A DNA stretch of 42,374 bases from NCBI GenBank assembly GCA_008933835.1, contig WBUG01000029.1, forward strand, positions 1 to 42,374. The letters are read 5' to 3'. Below, one piece after another: positions 34,336 through 42,374 of the stretch. Under the pieces are notes generated by a model. The model was given only the letters and a program-made list of their open reading frames with translations, was not told the DNA's origin and ran no database searches. This DNA is from Bacteroidota bacterium. Its GTDB lineage: Bacteria; Bacteroidota; Ignavibacteria; UBA10030; UBA8401. Both the position numbers and the translations under genes were made by a program. Every line of letters begins with the position of its first letter. Position 1 is the stretch's first letter.

Positions 34336-35430
34336 TCATTGGGTGTCGGTGGACAACCGGTAGAGGACGATACGGTCATTGTCCGTGTCGCAGACAAAGA
34401 GCGTGTTCTCCGCCACCGCCACGCTGCCCGGATGGCGCAGCAGCTGTTTCATGCCGGGGGTGCGGGCGCCGAACGACTCGGTCTTGAAGCGTCCGCGGTT
34501 GTTGAACTTGACGACGCTGTCCAGTTCCGCGTCCACGATGAAGATGTCGCGCCGGATGCGGTCGATGCCGACGCCGGCGGCGTTCCGGAACCGGTTGGGG
34601 CTCACGAAGTCGATGCTCCGCTGGTCCGGGTTCGCCGGGTCGAAGCGGGGGAGCCAGCCCTCGAACTCGGCGGACTTGTTGAAGGTCATCCAGATGGCGG
34701 CGTACTGGATGCCGTCAGAGCTCTGGGTGACGATGAAGTCTCCGCTGTTCGGGAAGACCGCGATGCCGGTCGGATGGTTCAGGTTCGTGACGGAGCTCCC
34801 CGCCCCCGCCTGCAGTTCGCCGATGGGGGTGATGAACGAGTCCTTCTTCGCCGCCGAAGGGCGGTACCGGAAGCGGAGCACGCGTCCGTCCGGGTCCACG
34901 ATGCTGCTGTTGTCCGGACCGTCGCGCGCCACGAGGTACTCGTCGTTGAGGATGACGCCGATGCCGACGAAGCGGCGTTTGGGACGGGCGGGTTCCTTCC
35001 AGACGGTGTCGATCTGCGCCGAGCTCAGGTCGTGCGCCGCCGCCACCAGCTTGATGCGGAGGATGACGCCGATGGTGTCGCCGGTGGATGGCTCCAGCGT
35101 TTCGGCGCCGACGAGCAGGTCGAGCCGCTGGTCCTGCGCGACCGCGACGGGATGCAGGATGGTGTCGCTCACGCTCAGCACCTGTCCCGCCTGATTGAGC
35201 ATCACAATGCGGTTGTTGTACGTGTCCGCGACATAGATGAGCTGGTCCTGGCCGTACAGGACGGCGCGGGGACGCTTGAACAGACCGGTCCAGGAGGTCT
35301 TCTCGACGTACGTGGTGTCGCCGATGGTGATGACATCGGTCTCCTTCGGCAGGGACGACAGGTCGAACTTCTCTTCGCATCCTATCGTGAACAGGAGCAG
35401 GACCGGGGCGATATAGCGGACGAGTTTCAT
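34336..35430 (-). CDS. NHL/beta-propeller-like lipoprotein
   Basis: 364 residues, start ATG 35430, which shares one base with the upstream stop (TGATG). Lipobox FTIGC with Cys18 in MKLVRYIAPVLLLFTIGCEEK. Repeated blade-like blocks contain the pattern IYVADTYNNRIVMLNQAGQ, TNLNHPTGIAVFPNSGDFIV, RNAAGVGIDRIRRDIFIVD and RHPGSVAVAENTLFVCDTDNDRIVLY, typical of NHL or 6-bladed propellers. Likely outer-membrane anchored; the ligand is unknown. Last gene of the operon with the PorV-like and TonB receptor genes. Confidence 0.86.
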   Translation of the reverse strand: MKLVRYIAPVLLLFTIGCEEKFDLSSLPKETDVITIGDTTYVEKTSWTGLFKRPRAVLYGQDQLIYVADTYNNRIVMLNQAGQVLSVSDTILHPVAVAQDQRLDLLVGAETLEPSTGDTIGVILRIKLVAAAHDLSSAQIDTVWKEPARPKRRFVGIGVILNDEYLVARDGPDNSSIVDPDGRVLRFRYRPSAAKKDSFITPIGELQAGAGSSVTNLNHPTGIAVFPNSGDFIVTQSSDGIQYAAIWMTFNKSAEFEGWLPRFDPANPDQRSIDFVSPNRFRNAAGVGIDRIRRDIFIVDAELDSVVKFNNRGRFKTESFGARTPGMKQLLRHPGSVAVAENTLFVCDTDNDRIVLYRLSTDTQ

Positions 35431-36464
35431 CAGTAGGTCAGGGCGACGGAGATGCGGTGCACGGTGCCGAGTTCGTTGAAATTGGTGTACGCATAGTCGA
35501 CGTTCGCGGTGGTGATGCCGAGCGGGATGCGCACGCCGGCGCCGAACGAGACGTCCTCCGCGGAGGAGGTCGAGCGGCCGAAGAGCGATTCGCCGATGGT
35601 CCGTTTTACGCCCGCGCGCAGGAAGAGCATCCGGTCGAACTCGTATTCGCCGCCGAGCCGTACGTTCTCGGCATTGTCGTTCGGATGGTTCAGCTGCACC
35701 GACACGGTGAGCCGGTTCGTCTCGTCCTGCCACGGCTCGAAGGCGTACCCGAGCTTGAACATGGTCGGCGGCGAGAAGTCCTGGAACGACGAGACGGAGA
35801 CGCCGGAGCCGGTGACCGCGCTGCCGGCAGGTTTCACGTTGTTGCCGAAGTTCGTGACCACCACCGAGAAGCGCGACGAACCGATCCCCATCATGTAGTA
35901 GGTCCCGATGTCCACCAGCACCGCGTCGGTGTGCAGCTCGCCGATGGTCTCTCGGACGTAGCGGACCGTGGCGCCGAAGCTGAACTGGTCCGTCATCTTG
36001 CGCGCGTACGTGGCGCCGACGGCGATGTCGCCGTACCGGAAGTAGTTCCCGGTGCCGCGCGGCATGTACTCCGTGGTGACCGGCATCGGGTCGGTGGAGA
36101 GCGACGTGAAGGAGAGTCCGACGACGTCGCTGCCGCCGAGCATGTACGCGGCGCCGACAAAGTCATGCGACAGGTCCACGAGCCAGGCGGCGTGCGAGAA
36201 GACCGCCTGGTTCTCGGTGATGTTGGTGAGTCCGGCCGGATTCCAGAAGAGCGCTCCGACGTCGTTCGCGGTGGCGACCGTGGCCTCCCCCATCGCCGCG
36301 CCGCGGGCGTCCGCGCCGATCTTGAGGAACTGGAACGAGGAGATGCCGGAGCGCTGTCCGCCGAGGTTCGGCACCAGCTGCGCGCGGAGCGGCGCGGCGA
36401 GCGCGAGACAGAGCGCGAGCAGCGGCAGGGAACGGAGCGGTATGGAGCGACGCAGGCCGGTCAT
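35430..36464 (-). CDS. PorV/PorQ-family outer-membrane protein
   Basis: 344 residues with signal peptide MTGLRRSIPLRSLPLLALCLALAAPLRA. The opening GISSFQFLKIGADARGAAMGEATVATANDVGALFWNPAGL is the UPF0164/PorV-PorQ signature, and the rest is a FadL-like beta-barrel ending VDYAYTNFNELGTVHRISVALTY. PorV shuttles T9SS cargo from the translocon to the attachment complex. Membership in a cargo-containing operon suggests a dedicated paralogue, though it may not be the main PorV. It is separated by one base from the receptor gene. Confidence 0.9.
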   Translation of the reverse strand: MTGLRRSIPLRSLPLLALCLALAAPLRAQLVPNLGGQRSGISSFQFLKIGADARGAAMGEATVATANDVGALFWNPAGLTNITENQAVFSHAAWLVDLSHDFVGAAYMLGGSDVVGLSFTSLSTDPMPVTTEYMPRGTGNYFRYGDIAVGATYARKMTDQFSFGATVRYVRETIGELHTDAVLVDIGTYYMMGIGSSRFSVVVTNFGNNVKPAGSAVTGSGVSVSSFQDFSPPTMFKLGYAFEPWQDETNRLTVSVQLNHPNDNAENVRLGGEYEFDRMLFLRAGVKRTIGESLFGRSTSSAEDVSFGAGVRIPLGITTANVDYAYTNFNELGTVHRISVALTY

Positions 36465-36465
36465 C

Positions 36466-39333
36466 TCAGAACCTCAGGGCGATGCCCAGACGGGCCGTGC
36501 GGGGCGCCAGGTAACGGGCCGGGTTGTAGGGATACGGGGAGATGGTCCCCTGCAGGTCCGGGAAGCGCGGATCGTTGTACGACAGCGGCGTATCGTCGCC
36601 GTACTCGTACGCCCGTCCGGTCACCGGATTGATGATCTGCGAGTTCTCGTTGTCGAACAGGTTCTGGACCTCCAGGCTCAGCGTCATCTTCGCGAAGCCG
36701 AGGTCGAAGTACTTCTCGATGTTCATGTTCACGTAGAACCAGTACTCCCCCACCTCCTGGTACGGGTTCTCGACGTTCGACCGGTACTCCGGACGGCCGT
36801 CCGCGCCGATGCCGGAGTAGAGCTGCTCGGTGTAGCGCTTGCCGGACTGGAAGAAGGCGCGCAGGTAGACGCTGTAGTCGTCCAGGATGCCCGGCGCGAA
36901 GTCGTACAGCGGTTCGTTCTTCTTCACGTTCAGCACGTTCGTGAGCTGCATCTGCACCGGACGGTCCCACGGCACGAAGTTCTCCTTGATGGAGGTCTCG
37001 CGGCCGCCGCTGGTGAGGTTGAAGAGCGCCTCGGTGGCCGAGGAGCTCTTGCCGGTGGCGATGGAGTACGAGCCGGAGAAGGTGGAACGGAAGTTCGCGT
37101 TGAACCGGTGCGTATATTCCACCTCCAGGCCCCGCGTGCGGGCGTAGTCGCTGTTCACGTACGTGGTGTACGACCCGCGGGAGAACCGGACGCTCGTGGC
37201 GCGCACGGAGCGGGCGGTGATGTAGTCGAAGATGTCCTTGTAGTACGTCGTCACCGTGAGCACGTCGTTCTCGGTGATCTGGTTCCGGATCCCCAGTTCG
37301 TACGCGACGGTGGTCTCGGGGTTCAGGTTCGGGTTGCCGATGATCTGCGCGGAGGAACGTGCGCTGCTCTCGGTGAGCTTGGAGTAGACGTACGTGGGAC
37401 GCGGCAGTTTCGAGAAATGGCCGTAGGAGAAGAAGAGGGTCTGGTTGTCCGAGACCGGGTGCGAGATGCCGAGACGCGGACTGAGACGCCCCTTCCAATG
37501 CCGTCCGAACAGCACCGAGGTCTGGTCCTTGTACTGCTGCCGGATCTCCTCCGAGGCGAGCGGGATGTTCGGGTTGTTCACGGCGTCGTCGACGAACTTG
37601 CCGGGGAACCAGTAGTCGAACCGGAGACCGAAGTTGAGCACCATGCCGCTGATGGTCACGTTGTCCTGCGCGTAGAGCGCGCCGGAAGCGGGGCTCACCT
37701 GGTAGATGTCGTTGTTGAGTCCGAGCGGCTTGATCCACGGCTGCGAGATGTCCGCCATCTGCAGGTACTGGAACTTCGCCTCGAAGCCGGTCTTGAACTT
37801 GTTCTTCTCGCTGAAGTGGTTGGTGAAGTCGAACTTCACCGTGTAGTCGTCGATGTAGTGGTCGCGCCAGTTGTACGGCCCTCCCACATCGTAGAACCCG
37901 TCGCCGGGGATGACGCCGATGCGGAGACTGTCCGGCCGGTAGTACTCGATGGGGAACGTGACGATGTCCCGCGGTTCGGAGTAGTACCGGTAGTCCTGCC
38001 CGTTCATGTCCCCGCGGACGTGCGCCGTGTACCGGCTGACGCGGATGTCGTAGTACGAACTGGGGTTCAGCGTGTGCGTCAGCGAGAAGGTGTGCTGGAT
38101 GTTGATCTGCGTAAAGGTGTTGGCGCTGTCGAGGATGTTCTGGTACTCGAACTGGTAGCCGGGCTGCGGCTCCTCGCGCTCCAGCGTCGTCTTGATGGTG
38201 GCGGTGTTCTGGTCGATGGAGACGGACTGGTTGTACGAGTACGCGAACTTGAACGTGGGCGAAGGCTTCCAGGTCAGTTTGCTCGCCCAGGAGAAGCTGT
38301 TCGCGAGGCGGAACGCCCAGTCCGAGCCGTTGAAGATGGACGACGTGAGCTGCGTCGGCACGCGCGCGCCGTAGGTGCCGGCGGGCTGCCCGTTCCGGAT
38401 GTCCTGCATCCACCGCGTGTAGCCGTCGGTGATGTTGGCGGAGAAACTGGCGAAGAAGCTCACGCTGCCGGGCAGCGCTCCGTGCAGCAGCGGCACCGGA
38501 CCGCTGATGTTGGTCTCGAGGATGTCGGTGTTGAAGAAGTGCCGCGTCCGCGTGCCGAGGAAGCGGTCGGTCTTGTACGCGATGCCGCCGCCGAAGCGGT
38601 CGCTCCCCTCCTTCGTCGTGATGTTCACGACGCCGGATGTCGCCTGGCCGTACTCGGCGTTGTAGCCGCCGGTGATGACCTCCATCTCCTGGATGGCATC
38701 GGGACTGATCTGCAGGCCGAAGCCGGAGCCGCCGAGCACGTCCTGCACCGACACGCCGTCCACCAGGTACGCGTTCTCGTACCCGCGGCTGCCGCGGATG
38801 TGGATCTCGTTGTCGGACTGCACGACGCCGGTCTGGAGGCCGACGACGTCCTTCACGTTCGTCACCGCCGCCACCGAGAGGTCCTCGGTCTTGATGGTGC
38901 GCTTGCTGGAGGTCTCCTCCACGTCGAACAGACGCTTCTCGCCGATGATGACCACTTCCTGCCCGAGCGACAGGACCGATTCGGTCATCGTCACGTCGAG
39001 CTCCACCGTCTTCCCCGCCTCCACTTTGATGCCCGAGTACTGGACCGTCTTGTATCCCAGCAGCGTGACGTCGATGTTGTAGACGCCGGGATTGACCCGT
39101 TCGATCTTGAAGTTGCCGTCGAAGTCCGCCGAGGCGCCGTAGTACGTCCCCTTCACCTGCACGTTCGCGCTGGGGAGCCCCTCCTTGTTCGCGCCGTCGA
39201 TGACCCGGCCGACGATGCGGCCGAGCGAGGCGGCGTTCGCCTGCTGGTCGCGGAGGCGGTCCAGCACCTGCCCGGCGGCGGAGCCGGCGAGCATCGTGAG
39301 GAGGAGCAGATATGGAAGGAGCGTCCGTCGCAT
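36466..39333 (-). CDS. TonB-dependent receptor with carboxypeptidase-regulatory-like domain
   Basis: 955 residues. Signal peptide MRRTLLPYLLLLTMLAGSAAGQ; a CarboxypepD_reg-like beta-sandwich (about 37-115, GRIVGRVIDGANKEGLPSANVQVKG); plug domain (about 125-230, IHIRGSRGYENAYLVDGVSVQD, GGYNAEYGQATSGVVNITTKEG); then a 22-strand-type barrel ending LGIALRF with terminal Phe. It imports, or in some models helps export, a large substrate using TonB energy; the substrate is unreadable. Its ATG shares a base with the previous stop (TGATG), so it is translationally coupled to the upstream lipoprotein. Confidence 0.93.
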   Translation of the reverse strand: MRRTLLPYLLLLTMLAGSAAGQVLDRLRDQQANAASLGRIVGRVIDGANKEGLPSANVQVKGTYYGASADFDGNFKIERVNPGVYNIDVTLLGYKTVQYSGIKVEAGKTVELDVTMTESVLSLGQEVVIIGEKRLFDVEETSSKRTIKTEDLSVAAVTNVKDVVGLQTGVVQSDNEIHIRGSRGYENAYLVDGVSVQDVLGGSGFGLQISPDAIQEMEVITGGYNAEYGQATSGVVNITTKEGSDRFGGGIAYKTDRFLGTRTRHFFNTDILETNISGPVPLLHGALPGSVSFFASFSANITDGYTRWMQDIRNGQPAGTYGARVPTQLTSSIFNGSDWAFRLANSFSWASKLTWKPSPTFKFAYSYNQSVSIDQNTATIKTTLEREEPQPGYQFEYQNILDSANTFTQINIQHTFSLTHTLNPSSYYDIRVSRYTAHVRGDMNGQDYRYYSEPRDIVTFPIEYYRPDSLRIGVIPGDGFYDVGGPYNWRDHYIDDYTVKFDFTNHFSEKNKFKTGFEAKFQYLQMADISQPWIKPLGLNNDIYQVSPASGALYAQDNVTISGMVLNFGLRFDYWFPGKFVDDAVNNPNIPLASEEIRQQYKDQTSVLFGRHWKGRLSPRLGISHPVSDNQTLFFSYGHFSKLPRPTYVYSKLTESSARSSAQIIGNPNLNPETTVAYELGIRNQITENDVLTVTTYYKDIFDYITARSVRATSVRFSRGSYTTYVNSDYARTRGLEVEYTHRFNANFRSTFSGSYSIATGKSSSATEALFNLTSGGRETSIKENFVPWDRPVQMQLTNVLNVKKNEPLYDFAPGILDDYSVYLRAFFQSGKRYTEQLYSGIGADGRPEYRSNVENPYQEVGEYWFYVNMNIEKYFDLGFAKMTLSLEVQNLFDNENSQIINPVTGRAYEYGDDTPLSYNDPRFPDLQGTISPYPYNPARYLAPRTARLGIALRF

Positions 39334-41051
39334 CAGTTCAGACCGAACTCGTTCTCGATGACCTGTTTGAAGAAGAGGGGCAGGCTGCCCGGCTTCCCGT
39401 TGAGGATGTGCAGCGGGAGCGCGAAGAGGACGAACCGCCGGTCGTTGTCGATGCAGGCGATGTCCGGCGCGCCGATGTACCGCGGCGGCGAGACGCGCGA
39501 GGAATCGATGCGGTAGATGTAGCGCGAATCGGTCCGCTTATAGATGCGCCGCATGTTCACCGTCTGCGAACTGACGGTGGCGCCCGAGACGTTCAGCGAA
39601 TCGACGACGAGGTCGGGATACCCGGCGGCGACGGAGAGCACCTTCACGTTCTTGCTGATGCTCCGGTCTGCGTTCGTCGGCGGCACGTTGTTATTCTGGA
39701 AGTACGTCGTGTCGGACGTGGTGCTGTCGATCGGCGAGAAGTCGTTCAGCGCCTTCAGTTCCGCGTACGTGACCGCCGTCTGGAACGTGGTGGAGAAGAT
39801 GACCTTCCCGCCGCTCTGCGTGTAATTGAAGAGGCCGACCTGCGCCGGCAGGATGCTCGGCGTGCGGTTCGTCACCCAGAGCACGAGCGGATAGAGCTGC
39901 AGCGTACGGATGAGGGCCGGGTTCAGGAACGCCGGCTGGCTGTTCACGATGTCCAGCACGTCGAACTGGGCGAGCGTCCCCCCCGCGATGAGGGGCGACG
40001 CGAAGACCTTCCGGTAGTACGGGACGACGGCGTTCTTCTCGGTGTTGTTCGTGACGCCGTAGTCGAGCACGAAGAGCATCTTCGCCGAGGGGCGCTTCAC
40101 GTACCATTTGCGCGAGGGGGCCGAAGGCATCTTCACGGCGGGACTGTACTCCCCCGCCACGTCGCGCGCCTGCAGGAAGAGTTCGTTGGTCGCGTTGAGC
40201 TTCAGACCCGGGACGGTGCCGCGGTACTGCATCGTCGGATAGGTGCCGGTATAGACCTCCGCCGGCGTCTCGGCTCCGGCGGCGTCGCTGGCCGTGCGGG
40301 AGACGATGAGTGTGACGGTGGTCGACGAAGAGGAGAGCGTCAGCCACCGCGACGGGGATGTCGTGTCGTTCAGCGCGATGCGGAACGAGGCGATGGTGTT
40401 GTTGCCGTCGATGTCGTTCGCGTACCACGAGAAGGTCGCGACGGTGTACGTCGTGTCCGGCTGCTGCACGGTGGTGGAATCGAGCGCGTTCACGGCGAAG
40501 AAGACGGTCGGCGGCGTGTTCTTGATGGGGAGCAGCTGCTGCGCGCTTGTCCGGTCCACCGCGCCGGCGAGGGTCGGCAGCGCCCTGTCCCCGCCGTCGT
40601 ACATTCCGTTCCCGTTCAGGTCCGCGTACGGCTGCGGAACGAGACGCACCGGCGTCCCTTCCGCCAGCGACGCGTCCTCGGCGAAGGTGTTGTCCACCGC
40701 CCGCGCCACCATCGTGAAGAGGCTCCGCTGTTTCAGGAGCGGCAGCGGGATGATGCTGTCGTTCCGTGTGGTCCAGGCGTACGTGAACGTGTCCGGGTAC
40801 GCCGCGGCGACGGTCGACGCCGATTCCGGTACGGCGATGAGGAATCCCTTGACGTACCCGTCCGGGTCCTCGCCGTACCAATGGGCGTGCAGCCGGGAGG
40901 AGGTCTCGTTGAGCGTGTCCGCGGACGAGAGCCAGAGACGCGTGCTCGGCATCCGGTTCGGCTTCGGGTCGTTCGGCAGTTCCTTCTGACAGGAACCGGC
41001 CAGCACGAGCGCGGCGAGCAGGACGATATGGAAGAGGCGTTTCATCATCAT
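39333..41051 (-). CDS. Lipoprotein of unknown function, beta-sandwich rich
   Basis: 572 residues with start within a run of three ATGs (41051, 41048, 41045). Lipobox LAGSC in MMMKRLFHIVLLAALVLAGSCQKE. Early residues (LWLSSADTLNETSSRLHAHWYGEDPDGYVKGFLIAV) and NDIDGNNTIASFRIALND resemble fibronectin- or cadherin-like blocks with DxDG turns. The second half (KMLFVLDYGVTNNTEKNAVVPYYRKVF, PLVLWVTNRTPSILPAQVG, GGKVIFSTTFQ) resembles an alpha/beta domain of the type that follows such repeats (GATase-like). No named family recognised. Surface-exposed partner of the TonB receptor encoded immediately downstream is the likely role. Confidence 0.75.
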   Translation of the reverse strand: MMMKRLFHIVLLAALVLAGSCQKELPNDPKPNRMPSTRLWLSSADTLNETSSRLHAHWYGEDPDGYVKGFLIAVPESASTVAAAYPDTFTYAWTTRNDSIIPLPLLKQRSLFTMVARAVDNTFAEDASLAEGTPVRLVPQPYADLNGNGMYDGGDRALPTLAGAVDRTSAQQLLPIKNTPPTVFFAVNALDSTTVQQPDTTYTVATFSWYANDIDGNNTIASFRIALNDTTSPSRWLTLSSSSTTVTLIVSRTASDAAGAETPAEVYTGTYPTMQYRGTVPGLKLNATNELFLQARDVAGEYSPAVKMPSAPSRKWYVKRPSAKMLFVLDYGVTNNTEKNAVVPYYRKVFASPLIAGGTLAQFDVLDIVNSQPAFLNPALIRTLQLYPLVLWVTNRTPSILPAQVGLFNYTQSGGKVIFSTTFQTAVTYAELKALNDFSPIDSTTSDTTYFQNNNVPPTNADRSISKNVKVLSVAAGYPDLVVDSLNVSGATVSSQTVNMRRIYKRTDSRYIYRIDSSRVSPPRYIGAPDIACIDNDRRFVLFALPLHILNGKPGSLPLFFKQVIENEFGLN

Positions 41052-41093
41052 GGCAGCGCCCAACGGCGGTTCACACCGCCGGAGGGCAATGGC

Positions 41094-42374
41094 TCACTTC
41101 ACGAGCATCATCTTCTTCACCTGGACGAAGTCGCCCGCGGTGACGCGGTAGAGGTAGAGGCCCGACGCGAGACGCGACGCGTCGAACTTCACCGAGTACA
41201 CTCCGCGTTCCTGCCGCTCGTTGACGAGCGTCGCCACTTCCTGGCCGATGACGTTGAAGACCTTCAGCGTCACCGATCCGGCCTGCGGGATGGCGTACCG
41301 GATGGTGGTGGCCGGGTTGAACGGATTGGGATAGTTCTGGTCCAGTCCGTACGCCGTCGCCACCGCCTGTTCGCGGCGGACGCCGGTCAGCGACACGCCG
41401 ACGAAATCGGCGTTCGAGCGCGGCACGAACTTGTACCGGTTGTTATTGTAGAAGATGATGCCGGTGAGCGAGGCGATCTTGTTCCCCGCGCGGAGGATGG
41501 TCATGCCCACGGCGGAATCGGCCGGCACGTTCGAGTAGGTGTGCTTGCCGTCGCGGCGCACGAGCACCGCCTGGCCGCCGTTCGAGATCTCGAACTCGGT
41601 CGGCTGGTCGAACACCGGCGAGACGTCCGTCACGACGACGGTGTCGAACCGCACGAGCATTCCCTCGTACTGCTCCGCCGCGAAGGTGCCGTTGGTGGCG
41701 CCCGGTCCGAAGACGGTCGTCTTCAGCACGACGGGGGCCGGAAGCGGAAGTCCGGTCGCGACGACGCGCGCAGAGGTGATGTTGGTGATGCGCGTGACCT
41801 CGTTCGTTTCGGAGATGTTCCCCTTCACCACCACGCTGTCGCCGTTGCGCAGCTTGGTCATGACGGAGTCCGGTCCGGAGATCCAGATGCCGCCGTACGG
41901 CTGGTTGCCGCTCTGCATGTACCAGGCGTTGGTGCCGGCGGCGGTGAGGGCCGAGATGCGGAGCGAGGAGGTGTCCGCCGTGACGATGCCGCCGACGGAA
42001 TCCACCGCGCCGAGGTACGGCGTGCGTCCGTTGATGAACGGCGTGTACTGCACGTCGCGGATGGTCAGCACCGGCTGCGCCGCGCGGTCGAGCGACTTAT
42101 AGAAGAAGGTCCCCTTCGACGTGTCGAACTGCACCAGGGTCGCGCTGTTGGCGAGATGCGTGGTGAGGTTCGCCTTGTCGCGCACCTTGATGAAGTACTG
42201 GACCGTGGCACCGGCCGCCTGCTTCGGTATGGTGCCGTAGTAGGTGGAGTCGACCCCCGCCTGCGGAGCGGTCATCCCGACGGTCTGCCATGCGCCGTTG
42301 TTCACGCGGTACACGACCATCGCGGAATCGATGACGGCACCGTTGCCGATGCCGGAGGTGACGCGGTACACTTT
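41094..42374 (-). CDS. T9SS-sorted surface protein, C-terminal part
   Basis: 426 codons from the window edge to the stop; the 5' part is missing. The beginning (SAMVVYRVNNGAWQTV...YYGTIPKQAAGATVQYFIKVRDKANL) is an Ig-like beta-sandwich. The middle (PVLTIRDVQYTPFINGRTPYLG, VVVKGNISETNEVTRIT, YEGMLVRFDTVVVTDVS) resembles the OB-like DUF5689/YhcR nuclease-associated domains of extracellular proteins. The last 85 residues (YGLDQNYPNPFNPATTIRY, then SGLYLYRVTAGDFVQVKKMMLVK) are a T9SS C-terminal sorting domain. It is the most upstream visible gene of the surface operon, 42 bases before the lipoprotein start. Catalytic domains may lie outside the window. Confidence 0.85.
   Translation of the reverse strand, partial: KVYRVTSGIGNGAVIDSAMVVYRVNNGAWQTVGMTAPQAGVDSTYYGTIPKQAAGATVQYFIKVRDKANLTTHLANSATLVQFDTSKGTFFYKSLDRAAQPVLTIRDVQYTPFINGRTPYLGAVDSVGGIVTADTSSLRISALTAAGTNAWYMQSGNQPYGGIWISGPDSVMTKLRNGDSVVVKGNISETNEVTRITNITSARVVATGLPLPAPVVLKTTVFGPGATNGTFAAEQYEGMLVRFDTVVVTDVSPVFDQPTEFEISNGGQAVLVRRDGKHTYSNVPADSAVGMTILRAGNKIASLTGIIFYNNNRYKFVPRSNADFVGVSLTGVRREQAVATAYGLDQNYPNPFNPATTIRYAIPQAGSVTLKVFNVIGQEVATLVNERQERGVYSVKFDASRLASGLYLYRVTAGDFVQVKKMMLVK

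Noticed and set aside
36052-39516. A 1154-codon open frame antisense to the TonB receptor gene
   Set aside because: Composition is a low-complexity Arg/Val/Glu/His mirror of the GC-rich codons on the other strand; it has no domain signature, whereas the minus-strand frame encodes a complete receptor.
1-42374. CRISPR arrays, insertion sequences, prophage or integrase genes
   Set aside because: No regularly spaced repeats, transposase or integrase motifs or terminal repeats seen; the genes look like stable chromosomal neighbours.

Overview
The window is a GC-rich bacterial chromosome segment with tightly packed genes. Many neighbours overlap by 1-4 bases (ATGA, GTGA or TGATG junctions). Two proteins end in the type IX secretion (T9SS) sorting domain with its YQNYPNPFNP-like signature. 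A PorV/PorQ-family protein, a TonB-dependent receptor with a carboxypeptidase-regulatory-like domain, and several Cys-anchored lipoproteins point to the Bacteroidota/Chlorobi/Ignavibacteria side of the tree, in an unusually GC-rich member such as an Ignavibacteria- or Kapabacteria-like lineage. The phylum is inferred from protein families; no 16S gene is present.

Layout: (1) 1-4047: the tail of a GIY-YIG nuclease gene, a large secreted phosphodiester-glycosidase-like protein with a T9SS tail, then tRNA-Ser(GCT) and tRNA-Pro(CGG) closed by a terminator. (2) 4096-10813: envelope and transport genes (OmpA-type lipoprotein, alpha/beta-hydrolase lipoprotein, APC permease, Sel1-repeat protein, ABC exporter). 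(3) 18531 down to 10810, minus strand: a run of eleven housekeeping genes, psd-pssA-purS-purQ-tatA-gatA-sucD-ndk-NUDIX-namZ-mgsA, covering phosphatidylethanolamine synthesis, purine synthesis, Tat export, tRNA amidation, the TCA cycle and cell-wall recycling. (4) 18790-24654, plus strand: Nif3-like protein, coiled-coil zinc-ribbon protein, RNase H, the RNase P RNA gene, then recJ-ruvC-ruvA. (5) 29196 down to 24646, minus strand: a copper-efflux locus. (6) 29316-32907: esterase and PEP carboxylase. (7) 34274 down to 32917: methyltransferase and SIRT5/CobB-type sirtuin. (8) 42374 down to 34336, minus strand: a surface/secretion operon made of a T9SS cargo protein (cut by the window edge), a lipoprotein, a TonB-dependent receptor, a PorV-like protein and a beta-propeller lipoprotein, ending at a hairpin terminator.

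The most distinctive unit is the copper locus. It encodes a small AraC-family regulator whose N-terminal half looks like a heavy-metal-associated (HMA) domain with a CxxC pair, a His-rich predicted outer-membrane barrel, a CopZ-like chaperone and a CopA-type Cu(I) ATPase. Two intergenic regions upstream of copZ and of the barrel gene carry a matching 26-bp element, each exactly 22 bases from a matching TATCTTG -10-like element. I infer that the HMA-AraC protein binds these elements and activates both promoters in response to copper. I read this as a self-contained metal-responsive regulon and the best candidate here for something worth describing.
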